Shown: positions 52,788 through 62,311 of the stretch, in pieces | Layout: each line of letters starts with the position of its first letter | How positions within the stretch are numbered: the first letter of the stretch is position 1 | Assembly (NCBI GenBank): GCA_030622115.1 | Contig: JAUXGN010000004.1 | Coordinates: 26,469-90,468 of the forward strand | Length of the DNA: 64,000 nt | DNA from: Candidatus Eiseniibacteriota bacterium | GTDB lineage: Bacteria > Joyebacterota > Joyebacteria > Joyebacterales > Joyebacteraceae | Direction: 5' to 3' | Made by a program: the position numbers and the translations under genes | The notes under the pieces: model-generated | What the model was told of the DNA's origin: nothing | Database searches by the model: none | Seen by the model: only the letters and a program-made list of their open reading frames with translations

Positions 52788-53078
52788 ATGAGCGAGATGA
52801 GCAGCGTCAAGGTTGAAATCTACGGCTCGGAGTACAAGATCAGAGGCGACGCCGCCCCCGAGCATATTCAGGAGATCGCGCACTACGTCGACAGCAAGAT
52901 GCGCGAGGTTACACACGAAACGGCTCTGGGGTCGTCACTCAAGGTTGCGATCCTGGCCGCCCTGAATATCGCCGGTGAGCTCTTCGGCGAGCGCGATGAC
53001 AGGAACAAGTTGCTGGCACGCGTCGAGGAACGTACCGAGGAAATGGCGCGCTCCCTTGTATCCGAGATCGAGAACTGA
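52788..53078 (+). CDS. zapA: Cell division protein ZapA
   Basis: This 96-residue protein has the ZapA pattern VKVEIYGSEYKIRGDAAPEH, then IAHYVDSKMREV and KVAILAALNIAGELFG, ending in a coiled coil. ZapA cross-links FtsZ protofilaments. ATG 52788 is chosen, since the frame open from 52743 adds a leader that lacks homology. A structured RNA follows the stop within about 10 bases. Confidence 0.9.
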   Translation: MSEMSSVKVEIYGSEYKIRGDAAPEHIQEIAHYVDSKMREVTHETALGSSLKVAILAALNIAGELFGERDDRNKLLARVEERTEEMARSLVSEIEN

Positions 53079-53084
53079 GCCCTT

Positions 53085-53270
53085 CGATTGCCTCTATTCG
53101 CCCTTTCTAAGGGTGAACGCCGCCGTCCCTTTGAATGGCCGGCGGAAGCCGGCCGCTTGATGGATGGCAGATGCCGCCGATCAAGGTGTACCGGTGATCC
53201 CCTTCCTCTTCCCGGAGTCCAACGCTCCGGGTACACGTTTGTCCATTCTGCCTTGGAATAGACCGGGACT
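53085..53270 (+). ncRNA. ssrS: Structured RNA downstream of zapA, candidate 6S RNA
   Basis: The 222-bp gap between zapA and rarA has no gene but many paired segments: outer TCTATTC (53093-53099) with GAATAGA (53256-53262), GAATGG (53133) with CCATTC (53243), a GGAA-tetraloop hairpin GGCCGGC/GCCGGCC, CTTGAT/ATCAAG, and CCCGGAG/CTCCGGG capped inside GTGTA/TACAC. Length (about 185 nt) and its place directly after zapA match 6S RNA in many bacteria. The multi-branched layout I can fold is not clearly the long 6S rod, so the class is inferred from context. Confidence 0.5.
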
Positions 53271-53300
53271 CTGAACGGACTGAGTGCCGAGGAGTAGAGT

Positions 53301-54650
53301 GTGGGAGCGTCCGACACCATTGCCGGCAGTCTCTTTCCTGCATCGAGCGTTGAGGCTGTTCCCGCGGGGCTGGCGCGAAGGCTCAGGCCCACGTGCCTGA
53401 ACGAGTACGTGGGGCAGAAGCAGATCCTAGGTCCCGGGAAGCTCTTGAGGAGGGCCATCGAGTCGGATCGGCTGTTCTCGGTGATTCTCTACGGGCCACC
53501 GGGGATAGGGAAGTCGTCGCTCGGGAATGTGATCGCGAATGCGACCGGTTCCACACTCGTGTCGATGAACGCAGTCGAGGCGGGTGTAGCTGATCTCAGG
53601 CGCGAGGTGGCACAGGCAGCTCTGCGCCGCGGTCGGCGGACGATCCTGTTCATAGACGAAGTCCACAGATTCAACAAGGCGCAGCAGGACGTTCTCCTCG
53701 CTCCACTGGAGGACGATCAGGTCGTGATGATAGGGGCAACGGTCGAGAATCCGTTCTTCTATTTGAACAAGGCCCTGCTGTCACGGGTTCAGGTGTTCGA
53801 ACTCGCGCCGCTCTCCGAGGACGAGATACAGGAGGTTCTGAACAGGGCACTCAAGGATCGCGAGCGGGGTCTCGGCGAATACGCGGTGGAGATGGCGGAC
53901 GATGCGCTCTTGCACTTCGTACTGAACTCGCTCGGTGATGCCCGGAAGGCCTTGGGCGCGCTGGAACTGGCAGTGCTCAGCACAGCGCCGGACAGGAACG
54001 GCGTCATCAGGGTAACCGGAGATGTGGCTCTCGAGTGCCTGAGAACGCGGGTGGCAAGGTACGATCGCGACGGTGACTCGCACTATGATATCGCATCGGC
54101 GTTCATAAAGAGCATAAGGGGTTCACAGCCCGATGCCGCCCTCCACTGGATGGCGAGAATGATCGCGGGAGGTGAGGATCCCAGGTTCATCGCCAGGCGG
54201 CTGGTCATCTCCGCGGCGGAGGACATAGGTCTCGCGGACCCTGCGGCGTTGGGGATAGCCGTCTCGGCAGCGAGAGCCGCCGAGATGCTGGGTTCGCCTG
54301 AATCGGCGTACCCTCTGGCGGAAGCCGCCATCTACCTGGCTACCGCGCCGAAGAGCAGGACGTGCGCCGACGCAATAGCGGCGGCAACCGGGGATGTGGA
54401 AGAGGGGCGTATCTCCGGCGTTCCGGAACATCTCAAGAGCACGGGATACCGGGGCGCAGGAAGGCTCGGACGCGGAGAGGGATATTCGATGCCCGCGTCA
54501 GAGGCGGAAGGCAGGAAGCAAGCGTATATGGATTTCAACCGGGTCTACTACCGGCCCGGAGAGAACGGGTATGAGAGGGAGGTCCAGGAGCGTCTCGCAT
54601 CGTGGGACGGGGTTCGGCCTCAAGACTTGCCGGACGACGGGCGGGACTGA
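53301..54650 (+). CDS. rarA: Replication-associated recombination protein RarA (MgsA)
   Basis: This 449-residue AAA+ protein, from GTG 53301, has LARRLRPTCLNEYVGQKQIL, Walker A GPPGIGKSSLGN (about residue 68), Walker B ILFIDEVHRFNKAQQD and the C-terminal tetramerisation domain with FIKSIRGSQPDAALHWMARM and GEDPRFIARRLVISAAEDIG. It acts at stalled replication forks with SSB. Both ATPase motifs are intact. It precedes rny by 58 bp. Confidence 0.93.
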   Translation: MGASDTIAGSLFPASSVEAVPAGLARRLRPTCLNEYVGQKQILGPGKLLRRAIESDRLFSVILYGPPGIGKSSLGNVIANATGSTLVSMNAVEAGVADLRREVAQAALRRGRRTILFIDEVHRFNKAQQDVLLAPLEDDQVVMIGATVENPFFYLNKALLSRVQVFELAPLSEDEIQEVLNRALKDRERGLGEYAVEMADDALLHFVLNSLGDARKALGALELAVLSTAPDRNGVIRVTGDVALECLRTRVARYDRDGDSHYDIASAFIKSIRGSQPDAALHWMARMIAGGEDPRFIARRLVISAAEDIGLADPAALGIAVSAARAAEMLGSPESAYPLAEAAIYLATAPKSRTCADAIAAATGDVEEGRISGVPEHLKSTGYRGAGRLGRGEGYSMPASEAEGRKQAYMDFNRVYYRPGENGYEREVQERLASWDGVRPQDLPDDGRD

Positions 54651-54708
54651 GGCAGGAGAAACCCACACCTGGGACCGCAATTACGATAGAGCGGAGGGGT
54701 AAGAGACA

Positions 54709-56271
54709 ATGAATCCAATGTTGACAGCGATCGCCACGTTTGTGGCAGGAGCCCTTGTTTTTCTGACGGGGTGGTTTGCGCGCAAGCTCGTCGACCGCGG
54801 CAAGGTCGTGAGTGCGGAAGAACTCGCCGAGAAGATCGTTCGCGAGGCGCAGCGCGAGGCAGAGACGCAGAAGAAGGCCGCAATCCTCGAAGCAAAGGAT
54901 GAATGGTACAAAGCCAAGGCGAAATTCGAAGAAGAGACGGCCCAGACGAAGGCCGAGCAGGAGAAGCTCCATCGTCAGATGGAGAAGCGTGAGGGGAATC
55001 TCAACAGGAAGAACGAGTTTGTCGAGAAGAAGGAGAAAGAGGTAGAGCAGAGGGAAGAGGAGGTCTCCGAGAAGGAACGCACCATCGAGGAGCGATCCGA
55101 GAAGCTCTCGGGGCTGATAGAGGAGCAGAATGAGCGGCTCGAGCGAATCGCGGGGATGAATCGCGACGATGCGAAGAAGCTCCTGATCAAGAACATGGAG
55201 AGCGACGCGCGGCTCGAAGCGGCTCGGCTGATCAAGAATATTCGGGACGATGCCAGGCATCAGGGCGAAAAGGCAGCGAAGGAGATTCTCACGCTGGCCA
55301 TACAGCGCTGCGCGGCGGACCACGTCGTGGAGTCAACGGTCTCCGTCGTCAATCTTCCGAGTGATGAGATGAAGGGTCGCATCATCGGCCGCGAAGGACG
55401 CAATATCAGGGCCTTCGAGACCGCGACAGGCATAGACGTCATCGTCGATGATACTCCGGAGGCCGTGATCCTGTCGGGCTTCGACCCTGTTCGTCGCGAG
55501 GTTGCTCGCATCGCTCTGGAGAAGCTGATCACCGACGGCCGCATCCATCCAGGGCGCATCGAGGAGGTCGTCGAGAAGGTCGCCAAGGAACTCGACGTGC
55601 AGATTGTGGAGTTCGGTGAAGAAGCCGCGCTCGACGTCGGCATTCACGACCTCAAGCCGGAGATGGTGAAGCTCCTTGGCCGGCTCAGATACCGCACGAG
55701 CTACGGACAGAACGTGCTGCAGCACTCGAAGGAGGTGGCATATCTCTGTAGTCTCATGGCGGGTGAACTCGGTTTCGATGTGGCCACGGCGAAGAGAGCA
55801 GGACTTCTTCACGACATAGGCAAGGCTGTCGACCAGTCCATGGAAGGAACACACGCTGCACTCGGTGCAGAACTCGCTCATCGCTACGGGGAGGATGACA
55901 TCGTCGTGAATGCGATCGAGTCGCATCACGAAGATGTCGAACCGACCTCGACCATAGCGGTTCTCGTTCAGGCCGGTGATGCCATATCCGGCGCGCGGCC
56001 CGGCGCGAGGCGCGAGACTCTGGAGACCTACATCAAGAGGCTCGAGAAGCTCGAGGCGATCGCAAATTCCTTCCAGGGCGTCGAGAAATCGTTCGCCATC
56101 CAGGCCGGCCGCGAAATCAGGATCATGGTCCAGCACAAGAAGATCGACGATGCGCGTGCCGAGGTTCTCGCATCGGCAGTGGCCAGGAAGATCGAGGCTG
56201 AACTCAAGTACCCGGGGCAGATCAAGGTTGTTGTCCTGAGGGAGATGCGAGCGGTCGACTACGCCAAGTAG
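54709..56271 (+). CDS. rny: Ribonuclease Y
   Basis: This 520-residue endonuclease has an N-terminal membrane helix ([15 protein letters not shown]), a coiled coil (about residues 40-200), a KH domain ([17 protein letters not shown]) and an HD domain ([13 protein letters not shown]). It initiates mRNA decay at the membrane. GGAGGGG precedes ATG 54709 by about nine bases. The next gene, a ymdB-type phosphoesterase, is the usual neighbour. Confidence 0.95.
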   Translation: MNPMLTAIATFVAGALVFLTGWFARKLVDRGKVVSAEELAEKIVREAQREAETQKKAAILEAKDEWYKAKAKFEEETAQTKAEQEKLHRQMEKREGNLNRKNEFVEKKEKEVEQREEEVSEKERTIEERSEKLSGLIEEQNERLERIAGMNRDDAKKLLIKNMESDARLEAARLIKNIRDDARHQGEKAAKEILTLAIQRCAADHVVESTVSVVNLPSDEMKGRIIGREGRNIRAFETATGIDVIVDDTPEAVILSGFDPVRREVARIALEKLITDGRIHPGRIEEVVEKVAKELDVQIVEFGEEAALDVGIHDLKPEMVKLLGRLRYRTSYGQNVLQHSKEVAYLCSLMAGELGFDVATAKRAGLLHDIGKAVDQSMEGTHAALGAELAHRYGEDDIVVNAIESHHEDVEPTSTIAVLVQAGDAISGARPGARRETLETYIKRLEKLEAIANSFQGVEKSFAIQAGREIRIMVQHKKIDDARAEVLASAVARKIEAELKYPGQIKVVVLREMRAVDYAK

Positions 56272-56292
56272 TCTCGGGAGAGGAACTCGATA

Positions 56293-57072
56293 TTGAGGAT
56301 TCTGTTCGCAGCTGATGTTATAGGGAAACCCGGTCGGACCGCTCTGGCGGCGCTTCTACCCGAACTCGTGCGGGAGCACGGAGTGGATTTCACAATCGTG
56401 AACGGGGAAAACGCGGCCGGGGGCATAGGGATCACCGAGAAAACGGCTGCCGATATCTTCAGGGCCGGAGTCGATGTCATAACCGGCGGGAATCACACGT
56501 GGCACAAGCGGGATGCCATCCCGTTTCTGGAGGCCGAGGAGCGGGTTCTGAGGCCGGCCAACTACCCACCGGGGGTGCCGGGGCGAGGGCACGGCCTGTT
56601 CGAGACACGGGGGGGGATCCCCGTGGGCGTCGTGAACCTGCAGGGACGCATCTTCATGCAGGGCATCGATTGTCCGTTCCGTGTCGGGGCCGAGCTTGTG
56701 GACAGACTGAAACGCGACGCGTCGATCATTGTGGTCGACATACATGCCGAGGCAACGGCGGAGAAACTGGCGCTCGGGTGGCATCTGGCCCGCCGGGCCA
56801 CGGCCGTGCTCGGCACGCACACTCACGTACAGACTGCGGACGAGCGAATCCTCGAGGGGCACACCGCCTACATAACTGATGTGGGGATGACGGGCCCCGC
56901 TGATTCGGTCATAGGTGTGAGGAAGGAACTCTCGATCGCCCGGTTCCTGACTCAGCTTCCACAGCGGTTCGAGGTGGCAAGCGGGGACGTTGAACTCAAC
57001 GCAGTCGTGATCGACGCCGACGAGGCCACCGGGGCCGCGCGCGAGATCAAGCGCATCGTTGCGCGCTACTGA
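56293..57072 (+). CDS. YmdB/TIGR00282-type metallophosphoesterase
   Basis: This 259-residue protein starts at TTG 56293 and has the calcineurin-like order RILFAADVIGKPGR, VNGENAAGGIG, GGNHTWHK, and LGTHTHVQTADE with ITDVGMTG, characteristic of YmdB. The family has 2',3'-cyclic-nucleotide phosphodiesterase activity in B. subtilis. It lies 21 bp past rny, as in many genomes. Confidence 0.9.
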   Translation: MRILFAADVIGKPGRTALAALLPELVREHGVDFTIVNGENAAGGIGITEKTAADIFRAGVDVITGGNHTWHKRDAIPFLEAEERVLRPANYPPGVPGRGHGLFETRGGIPVGVVNLQGRIFMQGIDCPFRVGAELVDRLKRDASIIVVDIHAEATAEKLALGWHLARRATAVLGTHTHVQTADERILEGHTAYITDVGMTGPADSVIGVRKELSIARFLTQLPQRFEVASGDVELNAVVIDADEATGAAREIKRIVARY

Positions 57073-57115
57073 ACAGCACCAATGCGATGCCGGACAGCAC
57101 CGGCAGGGGGGACTA

Positions 57116-58003
57116 TTGGAGACGAGGGTCCTCAAGGGAAAGCCAGTCGCCGCTCTGATACGTGAAGAGGTGAGTACAGGGTCGGCGGCACTCAGAGGTC
57201 GCGGCGTTGTTCCCACACTCGCAGTCATGCAGATTGGGGACGACCCGTCCTCGAAGATCTACTCCTCAAGCATCCAGAAAGCCGGAGGCAAGCTCGGGGT
57301 TGATGTCGTTCTGTCAACGCTTCCTGGTGAGACCTCGGTCCAGGACGTGGCTCTGCGGATCGCAGCACTCGGAACCGACCCCTCTGTTCACGGCATCATC
57401 GTCCTTGAGCCTCTTCCTCATGGGGTTCCGAGCGACGTTCTGGAGGGGATACCACCCGCGAAAGATGTCGATGGAGCCACAGCACTGAGTCTGGGGCTCA
57501 TCGTCGCAGGACGTCCGGCCTATGCGCCGTGCACGGCACAGGCGGTTGTGGAGATCCTCGTTCGATCCGGAATCGAGATCAGCGGCCGGCACGTTGTCAT
57601 CGTCGGCCGGAGTCCCGTCGTTGGTCGTCCCCTCGCGAACATGCTTCTCAGGAAGGCCGACAATGCGAATGCGACCGTCACGGTCTGCCATACGGGGACG
57701 CGTGATCTTTCGGCTCATACCATGACCGCGGACATTCTGGTCGCGGCGATGGGCGTTCCCGAGGCGATCCGTGGCGACATGTTGGCGGAGGGAGTTGTCA
57801 TCATCGACGTGGGTGTGAATCGGATCGATGATGCGTCGTCGGAGCGAGGACACAGAATCGTGGGAGACGTGGCATTCGATGAGGCGCTGGGCATCGCCGC
57901 CGCCATCAGCCCTGTCCCCGGCGGCGTCGGAACACTGACAACGTCCCTTCTGCTACTGAATACGATTGACGCCGCGGTCAAGGCCGGCGTCAGAGCCCCT
58001 TGA
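57116..58003 (+). CDS. folD: Methylenetetrahydrofolate dehydrogenase/cyclohydrolase FolD
   Basis: The product is 295 residues from TTG 57116, with a G-run nearby; the frame open from 57059 lies over the previous stop. SSKIYSSSIQKAGGKLG carries the catalytic tyrosine and lysine, PPAKDVDGATALSLG the PPxKDVDG motif, and VVIVGRSPVVGRPLANML the NADP site. It interconverts methylene-, methenyl- and formyl-tetrahydrofolate. It lies between ymdB and xseA. Confidence 0.94.
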   Translation: METRVLKGKPVAALIREEVSTGSAALRGRGVVPTLAVMQIGDDPSSKIYSSSIQKAGGKLGVDVVLSTLPGETSVQDVALRIAALGTDPSVHGIIVLEPLPHGVPSDVLEGIPPAKDVDGATALSLGLIVAGRPAYAPCTAQAVVEILVRSGIEISGRHVVIVGRSPVVGRPLANMLLRKADNANATVTVCHTGTRDLSAHTMTADILVAAMGVPEAIRGDMLAEGVVIIDVGVNRIDDASSERGHRIVGDVAFDEALGIAAAISPVPGGVGTLTTSLLLLNTIDAAVKAGVRAP

Positions 58004-58015
58004 AGGTTCCCCGTT

Positions 58016-59257
58016 ATGGAGATGGAGTTGGAAGACCGACAGGAGAAGAGGGTCCTCACCGTGAGTCAGGTGACGGTGATGGTGAAGTCCGTACTCGAGT
58101 CGTCTCTCAGCCTCTTCTGGGTGGAAGGTGAGATATCCAATTTCGTTCACCACAGCTCCGGGCACATGTACTTCACTCTTAAGGATGAGGGCAGTCAACT
58201 CTCGTCCATCATGTTCAAGTACAAGAACGCGAGATTGGCTTTCGCTCCCGAGAATGGGATGAAGGTTGTCGCCTGGGGCGGAATAAAGGTCTACGAGCCT
58301 GCCGGCAGATACCAGTTGTATGTCGAAGAGATGAGGCCTGCTGGCATCGGCGCGCTCGCGGCCGCCTATGAGAAGCTCAAGCGCAGGCTTGAGGACGAAG
58401 GGCTCTTCGACAGCGCGACCAGAAAGCCGCTGCCGGAATTTCCGAAGACCGTGGCCGTTGTCACGTCTCCGACAGGCGCCGCCGTGCGTGATGTGATCCG
58501 CGTTGTTCGGGCGCGGTACCCGCTGACTCGTCTGGTCGTTGTGCCCACTCGTGTTCAGGGCGCCGATGCGATTCCTGAGATTGTCGCGGCCATCGAGGCC
58601 GTCGATACGTGGGGTGAAGCGGACGTGATGGTCGTCGGGAGGGGAGGGGGGTCACTCGAAGACCTCTGGGCCTTCAACGACGAATCGGTCGCGCGTGCCA
58701 TCTTCGCCTCACGGACACCGATCATATCGGCCGTTGGACACGAGGTGGACTTCACGATCAGCGATTTCGTGGCGGACATGCGTGCGGCAACGCCCTCTCA
58801 CGCGGGAGAGATCGCGGTCCGCGATCGTGCCGACCTCAAGCGCGAGATCGAGCGCCTCACGGTCAGGCTCGAGGCTGCTTCTGAATTTACGATGAACAGG
58901 CTGTCAGAGAGACTGAGACTGCTCGAGACTGCCTACGGGTTCAGGCTTCCCACGGCTCTCGTAGAGCGGCTGTCGCAGAGCGTGGACGAGCTGGCAAGAC
59001 GTTCGGGAGGAGCTGTCCGCATAGACCTGGAGCGAGCGGCAGGGAAACTGGAGCGACTGAGGACCGGCCTCAGGCTGTCGGATCCAGCGCGCATCATGGC
59101 GCGAGGCTACGCCGCCGTCGGAGTACTGCCGTCACTCAAGCCCGTACGTTCTGCGGACGACGTTCGCACGGGCGTGGGTGTGAGAGTGACATTGGCTGAC
59201 GGTCGTTTCGACGGCACAGTGGGTGAGGTAACACGGAGGCGGGGGAGGGAACATTGA
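58016..59257 (+). CDS. xseA: Exodeoxyribonuclease VII large subunit
   Basis: This 413-residue protein has an N-terminal OB fold (LFWVEGEISNFVHHSSGHMY), the catalytic middle (VVTSPTGAAVRDVIRVVRAR, GRGGGSLEDLWAFN, SAVGHEVDFTISDFVAD) and a C-terminal coiled coil. It binds XseB, encoded 4 bp overlapping downstream. The enzyme degrades single-stranded DNA from both ends. Confidence 0.95.
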   Translation: MEMELEDRQEKRVLTVSQVTVMVKSVLESSLSLFWVEGEISNFVHHSSGHMYFTLKDEGSQLSSIMFKYKNARLAFAPENGMKVVAWGGIKVYEPAGRYQLYVEEMRPAGIGALAAAYEKLKRRLEDEGLFDSATRKPLPEFPKTVAVVTSPTGAAVRDVIRVVRARYPLTRLVVVPTRVQGADAIPEIVAAIEAVDTWGEADVMVVGRGGGSLEDLWAFNDESVARAIFASRTPIISAVGHEVDFTISDFVADMRAATPSHAGEIAVRDRADLKREIERLTVRLEAASEFTMNRLSERLRLLETAYGFRLPTALVERLSQSVDELARRSGGAVRIDLERAAGKLERLRTGLRLSDPARIMARGYAAVGVLPSLKPVRSADDVRTGVGVRVTLADGRFDGTVGEVTRRRGREH

Positions 59258-59493
59258 GCAAGACGAAGCCGATCTTTGAGGGTGAGCTTGAGAGGCTCGA
59301 GAAACTCGTAGACAAGTTGGAGAATGGAGAGCTCGGACTCGAGGAATCGCTGACCGCGTTCGAGGAGGGGACGAAGCTTGCAAAGGCCCTGACGAAGATC
59401 CTGAACGAGGCGCAGATGAGAGTGCTGAAGCTGACTGCTGATGGGCAGGGCGAGTTCCAGCTGGATGACTTTGGAGATGACGCGGAGGAATAG
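59254..59493 (+). CDS. xseB: Exodeoxyribonuclease VII small subunit
   Basis: This 79-residue protein from TTG 59254 reads FEGELERLEKLVDKLENGEL, LGLEESLTAFEEGTKL, the XseB pattern of two helices. The start overlaps the xseA stop. It regulates XseA activity. Confidence 0.94.
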   Translation: MSKTKPIFEGELERLEKLVDKLENGELGLEESLTAFEEGTKLAKALTKILNEAQMRVLKLTADGQGEFQLDDFGDDAEE

Positions 59494-59494
59494 C

Positions 59495-60382
59495 GTGCCG
59501 GTGTCTCGCGATTCATACATGGCGGAGAAGCGTAAGATCGTGGAGGATGCCCTCGAGCGCTTTCTCCCAGGATCTGAAGGCCGGTACTCGCGCCTCACTG
59601 AGGCGATGCGCTACAGTGTCTTCTCCGGCGGAAAGAGACTGAGGCCGATTCTCGCGATTGCCGCCTTTGAGATCGTGGGTGAACGGGGAGACGCGGTACT
59701 TGCCCCCGCTTGCGCCACGGAGCTCATCCACACGTACTCGCTCATCCACGACGATTTGCCGGCGATGGATGATGACGAACTCAGGCGCGGTCGACCGACC
59801 TGTCATAGGAAGTTCGATGACGCTCTGGCTATTCTCGCCGGTGACGCCCTTTTGACGCTGGCATTCGAGATAGTGGCCGGGGACACGGATCTTCCTCCGG
59901 AGCGTGTCCGGATGATCGTGAAGGAACTGGCGGGCGCCAACGGCTACGACGGGATGCTCGGTGGACAAGCGGCCGACATAGCAATGGAGGGAGAACTTCC
60001 GGACATCGGGGCGATCGAGTACATTCATGGGCACAAGACAGGTGCGCCTCTTGCGGCGGCCGTCAGGGTGGGCGCCATTGCAGCCGGAGCTAAGAGCATC
60101 GATCTGGAGCGTCTGACCGCATACGGGGAACGCATAGGCTTGGCCTTCCAGATCGCTGATGATCTGCTTGATGAGACAGGGTCCGCGAGTGAGATGGGGA
60201 AGGCCGTCGGCAAGGATCGGGATCGTGGTAAGATGACCTATCCAGCAGTAGTTGGAGCCGAGTCGGCGGCGCTCCGCGCTCAGGAGCTCGCAGACGATGC
60301 GATACAGTCGCTCGATGCGTACGGCGAGCGGGCGTCGGTGCTCACGGGGATCGCCCGTTTCATAGTGAACCGTCGCAACTGA
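59495..60382 (+). CDS. ispA: Polyprenyl synthetase (farnesyl/geranylgeranyl diphosphate synthase)
   Basis: This 295-residue enzyme from GTG 59495, with GGAGGAA before it, has GGKRLRPILA, first aspartate motif DDLPAMDDDELRRG, HGHKTGAPLA and second motif DDLLDETGS, the IspA signature. It follows xseB by one base and precedes dxs, the usual exonuclease VII-ispA-dxs order. It is the housekeeping copy; the paralogue at 33861 is in the EPS locus. Confidence 0.94.
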   Translation: MPVSRDSYMAEKRKIVEDALERFLPGSEGRYSRLTEAMRYSVFSGGKRLRPILAIAAFEIVGERGDAVLAPACATELIHTYSLIHDDLPAMDDDELRRGRPTCHRKFDDALAILAGDALLTLAFEIVAGDTDLPPERVRMIVKELAGANGYDGMLGGQAADIAMEGELPDIGAIEYIHGHKTGAPLAAAVRVGAIAAGAKSIDLERLTAYGERIGLAFQIADDLLDETGSASEMGKAVGKDRDRGKMTYPAVVGAESAALRAQELADDAIQSLDAYGERASVLTGIARFIVNRRN

Positions 60383-60400
60383 CCGCGAAAGCATTGGTGG

Positions 60401-62311
60401 ATGATGAGACTTCTGGACACGATAGACTCACCACAGGATCTCCGGAAGCTGGATGTAGCGGGGCTGGAGACGCTTGCCCAGGAGCTGCGAGACGAGATCA
60501 TCCGGGTCGTGTCGCGGACCGGCGGACATCTTGCCTCGAGTCTCGGCGCCGTTGAGCTGACGTTGGCTCTGCACTACGTGTTCGATACCCCGCGTGACAA
60601 GATCGTGTGGGACGTGGGGCATCAGAGCTACGCGCACAAGCTTGTGACAGGCAGACGCGAGCGTTTCGAGACCCTCCGTCAGTGCGGCGGGATCTCGGGC
60701 TTCCCCCGCAGAGAGGAGAGCCCGTATGACAGCTTCGGCACCGGTCATGCGAGCACATCGATCTCGGCCGCGCTCGGCATGGCGTGTTCACCCGAGTTCA
60801 TTGAGGAAGGCAGGCGGGCGATCGCAGTCATCGGAGATGGCTCCCTGACCGCTGGTCTTGCGTTCGAGGGGTTGAATCAGGCGGGGCATCTCAAGCGCAA
60901 TCTGATCGTGGTGGTCAATGACAACCGGATGTCGATCTCGAAGAACGTCGGGGCGTTGTCGCAGTACATGACAAGGCTGAGAACGGCGCCGACCTATCAC
61001 CGGCTGGAATCCGAGGTCTGGGAAATACTGGGGAAGATCCCGGCGATCGGCGAGAAAGCCCGCGATCTCGCGAGCCGTGCGCTCGAGGGAATGCGTGGTG
61101 TCTTTGTGCCGGGAGTTCTCTTCGAGGAACTCGGTTTCAAGTACTACGGACCGCTCGATGGGCACAATGTGGGGCTTCTGATCGAGGCTTTTGAGCGCGT
61201 GAAGCACATCGAAGGTCCCGTTCTGCTCCACGCGATGACCGTGAAGGGGAAGGGCTATCAGCTCGCCGAGGACGACGCGCCGCGTTTCCATGGACTGGGC
61301 TCATTCGACAAGGCCACCGGCAGCCTCAAGGCCAGCCCCAAAGCCATCTCGTACACGGAGGCGTTCGGGCGGACCCTGGCGTCGCTGGGGGACGATGACG
61401 AAGCGATCGTCGCGATCACAGCGGCGATGCCCGCGGGGACCGGGCTTACGCATTTCGCGAAGCGACATCCGGAGAGGTTTTTCGATGTCGGCATAGCCGA
61501 ACAGCACGCTGTGACCTTCGCCGCCGGTCTGGCCACTGAAGGCATGAAGCCCGTCGTGGCTCTCTACTCGTCGTTTCTGCAACGCGCCTACGATCAGGTG
61601 ATTCACGACGTCTGTCTGCAGAATCTCCCAGTCCGGTTCATGATCGACCGGGGAGGGGTCGTGGGTGATGATGGTCCGACTCACCACGGTGTTTTCGATC
61701 TGAGCTTCCTGAGAACGGTCCCGAATCTTGTGATTGCATCTCCGAAGGACGAGAACGAGCTTGCAGCAATGGTGTGTACGGCCATGGACTACAACGAGGG
61801 TCCGTTCGCTGTGAGATACGCCCGTGGCGCGGGGCTGGGTGTCAGGATGGATTTCAAGCCCACGGCGCTGCCGGTAGGCAAGGCCGAGCGGCTGAGGAGT
61901 GGTACGGACGTCTCCCTGCTGGCCATCGGTTCCATGGTCGCCACGGCTCTGGAGGCTGCCGAAGAGCTTGCTCGAGGCGGCGTTCATGCGTCGGTCATAA
62001 ACGCGCGGTTTGTCAAACCGCTGGATCGGGAACTCATTCTTGAAGAAGCTGTTCGCACGGGGCACATCGTTACCATCGAGGAGAACGTCATCGCCGGCGG
62101 GTTTGGAGCCGCCGTGATGGAGCTCCTTCAGGCCGAGGGCGTCTACGGAACACGCGTCCGGGTTCTCGGCATTCCGGATGAGTTCCTGGAGCACGCCTCT
62201 CGCGCGCGCCTTCTCGCGGATTGTCGCCTGACGTCGGACGACATAGCCGGGAGCGCACGGGAACTTCTCAGATCGGAGAGGAACGTTCTGAAAGAGGAGG
62301 CCGGGAGATGA
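60401..62311 (+). CDS. dxs: 1-deoxy-D-xylulose-5-phosphate synthase
   Basis: This 636-residue enzyme has the thiamine-diphosphate site GDGSLTAGLAFEGLNQAG with VVNDNRMSIS, the conserved HQSYAHKL (histidine), and the pyrimidine domain DVGIAEQHAVTFAAGLA. It makes DXP from pyruvate and glyceraldehyde-3-phosphate in the MEP isoprenoid pathway. The start is ATG 60401 or ATG 60404. It overlaps nadK by 4 bp. Confidence 0.95.
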   Translation: MMRLLDTIDSPQDLRKLDVAGLETLAQELRDEIIRVVSRTGGHLASSLGAVELTLALHYVFDTPRDKIVWDVGHQSYAHKLVTGRRERFETLRQCGGISGFPRREESPYDSFGTGHASTSISAALGMACSPEFIEEGRRAIAVIGDGSLTAGLAFEGLNQAGHLKRNLIVVVNDNRMSISKNVGALSQYMTRLRTAPTYHRLESEVWEILGKIPAIGEKARDLASRALEGMRGVFVPGVLFEELGFKYYGPLDGHNVGLLIEAFERVKHIEGPVLLHAMTVKGKGYQLAEDDAPRFHGLGSFDKATGSLKASPKAISYTEAFGRTLASLGDDDEAIVAITAAMPAGTGLTHFAKRHPERFFDVGIAEQHAVTFAAGLATEGMKPVVALYSSFLQRAYDQVIHDVCLQNLPVRFMIDRGGVVGDDGPTHHGVFDLSFLRTVPNLVIASPKDENELAAMVCTAMDYNEGPFAVRYARGAGLGVRMDFKPTALPVGKAERLRSGTDVSLLAIGSMVATALEAAEELARGGVHASVINARFVKPLDRELILEEAVRTGHIVTIEENVIAGGFGAAVMELLQAEGVYGTRVRVLGIPDEFLEHASRARLLADCRLTSDDIAGSARELLRSERNVLKEEAGR

